Shown: positions 60,245 to 64,000 of the stretch, piece by piece
Layout: every line of letters begins with the position of its first letter
Numbering within the stretch: position 1 is the first letter of the stretch
NCBI RefSeq assembly: GCF_905220565.1
Contig: NC_059420.1
Coordinates: forward strand, 2,294,001 to 2,358,000
Reading direction: 5' to 3'
Source: Melitaea cinxia
Taxonomy: Eukaryota > Arthropoda > Insecta > Lepidoptera > Nymphalidae
DNA length: 64,000 nucleotides
The notes under the pieces: generated by a model
Seen by the model: the letters and a program-made list of their open reading frames with translations, nothing else
Told to the model about the DNA's origin: nothing
Databases searched by the model: none
Program-made: the position numbers and the translations under genes

Positions 60245-60545
60245 ACTAGCTGCCCGGACAGACTTTGTTCTGTCATTTTCAGTTTAATGGTAAAAATTAA
60301 ATATTTTTCTAAAAAAAAGTAGCTTAATTTGTCGAGCCATTCTCGAGTTATGCGCTTAGCAACATTCATTTTTATTTATATACTAGCTGCCCGGACAGAC
60401 TTCGTTCAGTCAAAAGCTAATAGTCTTTTTTTTATTAAAACCTTCCGTGGGCCTTAAGGAAAATACAAAATAAATAAATTAGCCGAATTGGTTGAGCCGT
60501 TCTCGAGTTATGCGCTTAGCAACATTCATTTTTATTTATATAGAA
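60245..60545 (+). repeat. H-family repeat, two copies in tandem
   Basis: 'tagctgcccggacagacttt' at 60246 and 'tagctgcccggacagacttc' at 60384. Both end 'cgagttatgcgcttagcaac' and 'attcatttttatttatat'. The second copy carries an extra 'ttccgtgggccttaaggaaa' block. Confidence 0.75.
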
Positions 60546-61533
60546 GATGACAGATAGAAGACAATGACTGAATTTTTATGTGAGTGAAATCAATAAATAT
60601 ATAAAAATAAATACTAACATTACTACATGAACCTTTTTTGATACGAGCTTAGAAACAAGCTAAATATTGAGGACTCATTTCTCTTGTTAAGATATTGCCC
60701 GACAAAAAAAAATAACAAAGCAAATTGTAAGCATGAAAATTACACACAGCGTGTAGCCTCTTTAGAATTAAGAAGGGATCAAATTGAAAGAAACAATGCT
60801 TTTTGACAATTGTACTAAGCAGGTACTATCTGAGCAGACAGATGTTTTCCTTTTACGAACTATTCAATGTGTGAATTTGAAATACGCTTCGCTTCAGCCT
60901 ATAATATCCCACTGCTGGGCATAGACATCTTTCCCCATGTAGAAGGATCAGAGCTTAATCCACCACGCTGCTCCAATGCGGGTTGGCGGATATATTCCTT
61001 ACTATGAGTAACGATCGCTATCAGGTGTACATGATAACATGAATTTGAAATAATCGTTATATTCTAATGTTTATACGTGAATTTCACTCATTAAAATGAA
61101 AAAACTTTTTCGGATTAAAATAAATATAAATCCGATCCAAATAAAATTCGAAAAAAAATTTTTTTTTTGAAATTTAAAAATTCTAGCAATATATTCTTCA
61201 CTTTATCTTCTTCTTCATCATCACCACTTCAGCCTATCGCAGTCCACTGCTAGACATAGGCCATCCACAAGTTCGCGCCAACAATGACGTGAACTCATGT
61301 GTTTTGCCCATAGTCACCACGCTGGGCAGGCGGATCGGTCGCACCGAAGACGCCTCTTCTTCGTATATAATATATAAAAATCTCGTGTCACGATGATTGT
61401 CCGAACTAACCTCCGAAACTACTTGACCGGTTTTAATGAAATTCGTATGTAACTTTGTCCAACTTAAAATATAGTTTATTTTCATTCGATTAATGACCGC
61501 GACAAAACATCAACTCACAGCTGGTTAACATAT
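60546..61533. other. SINE and B-family fragments; no gene
   Basis: 60885-61038 is the 3' part of the tRNA-derived SINE, reversed. 61219-61360 is a B-family fragment. 61375-61500 resembles the I/G-type repeats ('ccgaaactacttgaccggtt'). Confidence 0.6.
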
Positions 61534-62192
61534 AGCGCGTCTCCGAGGTTAAAGATCTGGGTGTCCGGTTCACCGCTGATCTCAACTTTCGGGAACATAT
61601 AGTCGGGGTATGCAAAAAAGCGTACCGGAACCTTGGCTTCATATTACGGCAATCGGTCGGCTTTGACAACTTTAAAGCTCTCCGGGCCTTGTATGATGCC
61701 TTGGTGAAGAGTCATTTGGAGTGTAGCTCGGTTGTGTGGGCCCCGAGTGAGATCAAATATAAAGCAATGGTAGAGCGGATACAGAACAAATTTGCTCGAG
61801 TTCTGTACCGGAAGTTATATGGGGTATACCCTGGTTATCCGTTGCTGTACCCTACCTTGTTCGTTTTAGGCATGGTGGGGTACAGCACGTTGGAAACCAG
61901 GCGCGAAGTCTCCCTTGCTACGTACATGTGGAAGGTTCTACGCGGTGAAACGGACAATCCAGCTATTCTCAAAGAACTCAGGCTGTGCGCGGTGGACAAC
62001 GCGGTGCGGCGGAGACGACGCCCCAGCCTCCTAGCACTACCCCGGGCGCGCACCAACTTGTTGCGTGACGCCCCGCTAACACGAGCTATACGCACGCTTA
62101 ACATAGTGGCCGACAGAATTGACTTATTCAGTTGCACACTGAACGAGTTCACGAGGATCGTAACTGGAGTCGTCTCATACAAATTAAATTGA
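61534..62192 (+). pseudogene. CR1/Jockey-type LINE reverse transcriptase, C-terminal half
   Basis: An open frame without stops from about 61534. It begins EVKDLGVRFTADLNFREHI and runs through CKKAYRNLGFILRQS, FKALRALYDALVKSHLECSS and VVWAPSEIKYKAMVERIQNK to a stop at 62190-62192. 'DLGV.......F..HI..+..+A...LG.+.R' and 'L..LY..LV.S.LEY.S..W.P' are the thumb-region motifs of CR1/Jockey-clade ORF2. RT catalytic boxes and endonuclease are absent, so it is 5' truncated. The intact frame over 219 codons suggests a young insertion. Confidence 0.88.
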
Positions 62193-62690
62193 AATCGGTT
62201 TTATTTGTTTTGACATTTATATTATACTTTCCTTTTATAGTTCGACGAATTTAATTTTCTATGAGTTATGTAATTTTAATTATGTTTTATTGACTATGTT
62301 TCAAATTTGTATATTTTGATATTTTATTTTATTGTATTAATTGCATTTTTATCATGTATTTAATTGGATTTTATTTTTACTGACTAGGTTTAAATTTTTT
62401 TATTGGTTTTAATTTATTTTATTTTTAATGAAAATTATTAAATTGACGAAATTATTATAGTTTTTATTAATATAGATTATGTAATTTGACTATGTATTGT
62501 GAATTTTTAATAATAACTTAGTTTTATTTTGTTAAATGAAATAATGGAATTGAATGTGATGTCAATTTTTATATTTGTATCTTCATATGACATGTATTTA
62601 ATACGATAACGACACTAACGCATTAGGATAATATCCTGTAATGTTAGATGTATGATGGAATAAATAAATAAATAAATAAAAAATAAAAAA
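62193..62690 (+). mobile_element. 3' UTR and microsatellite tail of the preceding LINE
   Basis: AT-rich 3' UTR ending 'gttagatgtatgatggaata' and then (AATA)n. The same terminal block followed by the same microsatellite occurs at 39105-39150, which marks a second, very short copy. Confidence 0.75.
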
Positions 62691-64000
62691 ATAAACCTTA
62701 TAATAGATAAGTATTAGAAAACTTACAAATAAAAATTCGCCAATATACTATCAAACACATTTAGAGACAAATTTTTATTTATATAGATAAAATTAATTAG
62801 GTGAAGGGACTTTAGCGTGGTATAAATAACACTAGTGGCTAGGAAGGGATGATGTCACCCAATTTTTATATATTTTAATAGGGTCCTGAAAGGACTTCTA
62901 ACGTTTCACCCTATGAAACAACCCTTAAACAATAAATAGCAACTGACTGGTGTACAGCGAATAGTATTGATTTATTAAAGTTTGATACAATATATAATAT
63001 ACATATTCATTTATATATGTATTCATACAGTCGGCTTTTACCTGTAACACAAGCGCTAAGTTGCTTACTTTATGAACAGACTACCGCGTATGTTATAATA
63101 AAAAAATAATATGTAAGAAGAATTCATATGTACCCACATTAATTAACATATCTATACAAATAAATAAAATTGGACTGTCTGTTTGTAATATTAAAATAAC
63201 TGCTTTTTAACTAAATGCATATGGATGTATACACGGTACATATACCAAAATAACATTTTTTACAATTATTGTCTGTCTGTCTCTCTGTTTGTTCCGGCTA
63301 ATCTCTGACACGGCTGGGCCGATTTTGACAGGACTTTCACTGGTAGATAGCTGATATAATAAGGAGTAACTTAGGCTACTTGTATTTTAGAAATCTATTT
63401 ATTTTATAACTGCGAGCTGAACAATAAACATTTTGTCAAATTAATGTATTAATAATAATGTATATAAATTGTCGTCGCGAGTGTACCGCTCGCTCGTTAT
63501 CAGTTATTTACTCAGCGCGAACCCGCGATAAGATGTACACACAACTCGTCAATAAGGACAGCTCGGCTTAACTCGTTTATTATGTTTGAGATCACATATA
63601 ATAATATATAAATTTTTATATATTATATTTACCTATTACTTCGAAAATAAATTAAAATCTATATCAATAAAACTACGCATAACTTCCGAACGTCTGCGAA
63701 TAATTGGAAAATCGATATATAAATAAATATCTACAACATACACACACACGGTCGTCTGTTCCTACGGTAAGCAACTTAATGCTTGTGTTATAGGTGACAG
63801 CCGACTGGTATATGTAGGTACATATATATTTTATCCTCGATAAACATACATATAAATAATACATATATACCTATTTAAATAAATATATGTATTGAACCAA
63901 CAATATATACATATATGTATATATTTATATGATTAGCTGAGTTGCCCGGCTTATCGGATTTCTTTTATTCTACCCTCATAATTATGTTGTTTTGTTTAGA
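62691..64000. other. No gene recognised; D-family repeat and a possible promoter
   Basis: 63148-63440 is a reversed D-family repeat. 63465-63560 is a GC-rich, non-repeat patch described separately. The remainder is AT-rich with a (TATATA)-type tract near 63840-63930. Confidence 0.5.
63461..63504 (+). promoter_or_regulatory. Possible core promoter: TATA-like box and TCAGT initiator
   Basis: TATATAAA at 63461-63468 and an arthropod-type initiator TCAGT at 63500-63504, about 39 bp apart (the usual spacing is nearer 30). A locally GC-rich sequence with many CpG follows ('actcagcgcgaacccgcgat'). No gene follows within the window, so this is a weak call. Confidence 0.25.

Noticed and set aside
61835..62182. 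115-codon minus-strand frame
   Set aside because: Antisense shadow of the LINE reverse transcriptase on the plus strand.

Overview
The window looks like a piece of a butterfly or moth (Lepidoptera) nuclear genome. It is AT-rich and intron-rich. It is packed with interspersed repeats that I recognise as typical of Lepidoptera: tRNA-derived SINEs, the 'cagcctatcgcagtccactgctggacatagg' family (given here only as a label, split across entries), 'gcccgcgacttcgtccgcgtgg' repeats, 'accgacttca...gaagtcggtt' elements, and RTE- and CR1/Jockey-type LINE 3' ends. I see no prokaryotic gene organisation, and most long open frames are repeat translations or shadows.

Layout. (1) Bases 1-8846 are a GC-rich tandem array of about 93 units of 89 or 97 bp. 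(2) Bases 8792-15905 carry five minus-strand exons of one gene, which I identify as an ARID5 (AT-rich interactive domain 5) homologue. All five have consensus splice sites, all four junctions are phase-compatible, and the order matches vertebrate ARID5B: N-terminal conserved region, SYPxYCRYR region, AT-hook, start of the ARID domain, ARID core. (3) Bases 15906-64000 hold no further exon that I can recognise. They read as the 5' intron or upstream flank of that gene, filled with mobile elements.

The most striking point is how the array and the gene are related. Each array unit is a copy of the 3' end of the last visible ARID5 exon, its GTGAGC splice donor, and the start of the following CA/CG-rich intron. 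The intron after that exon has therefore become a satellite carrying about 93 tandem 5' splice sites in the sense direction and no obvious acceptor. Only the first donor met by the polymerase keeps the reading frame; passing it brings an in-frame TGA inside the donor itself.

Mobile elements of note: a minus-strand Ty3/gypsy-like LTR element (19912-24870) with two 708-bp LTRs that look identical, a gutted interior, and an RTE-like LINE fragment with a 74/100-bp hairpin minisatellite; a composite tRNA-derived foldback element (51170-51618) with 13-bp target duplications; a Harbinger-like transposase exon (53857-54111); a CR1/Jockey-type LINE 3' half (about 61534-62690); a 155-bp element with 28-bp perfect terminal inverted repeats (41100-41254); and several nested SINE/LINE insertions with readable target duplications. 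The start of the ARID5 gene and the exons after the array lie outside the window or were not found.
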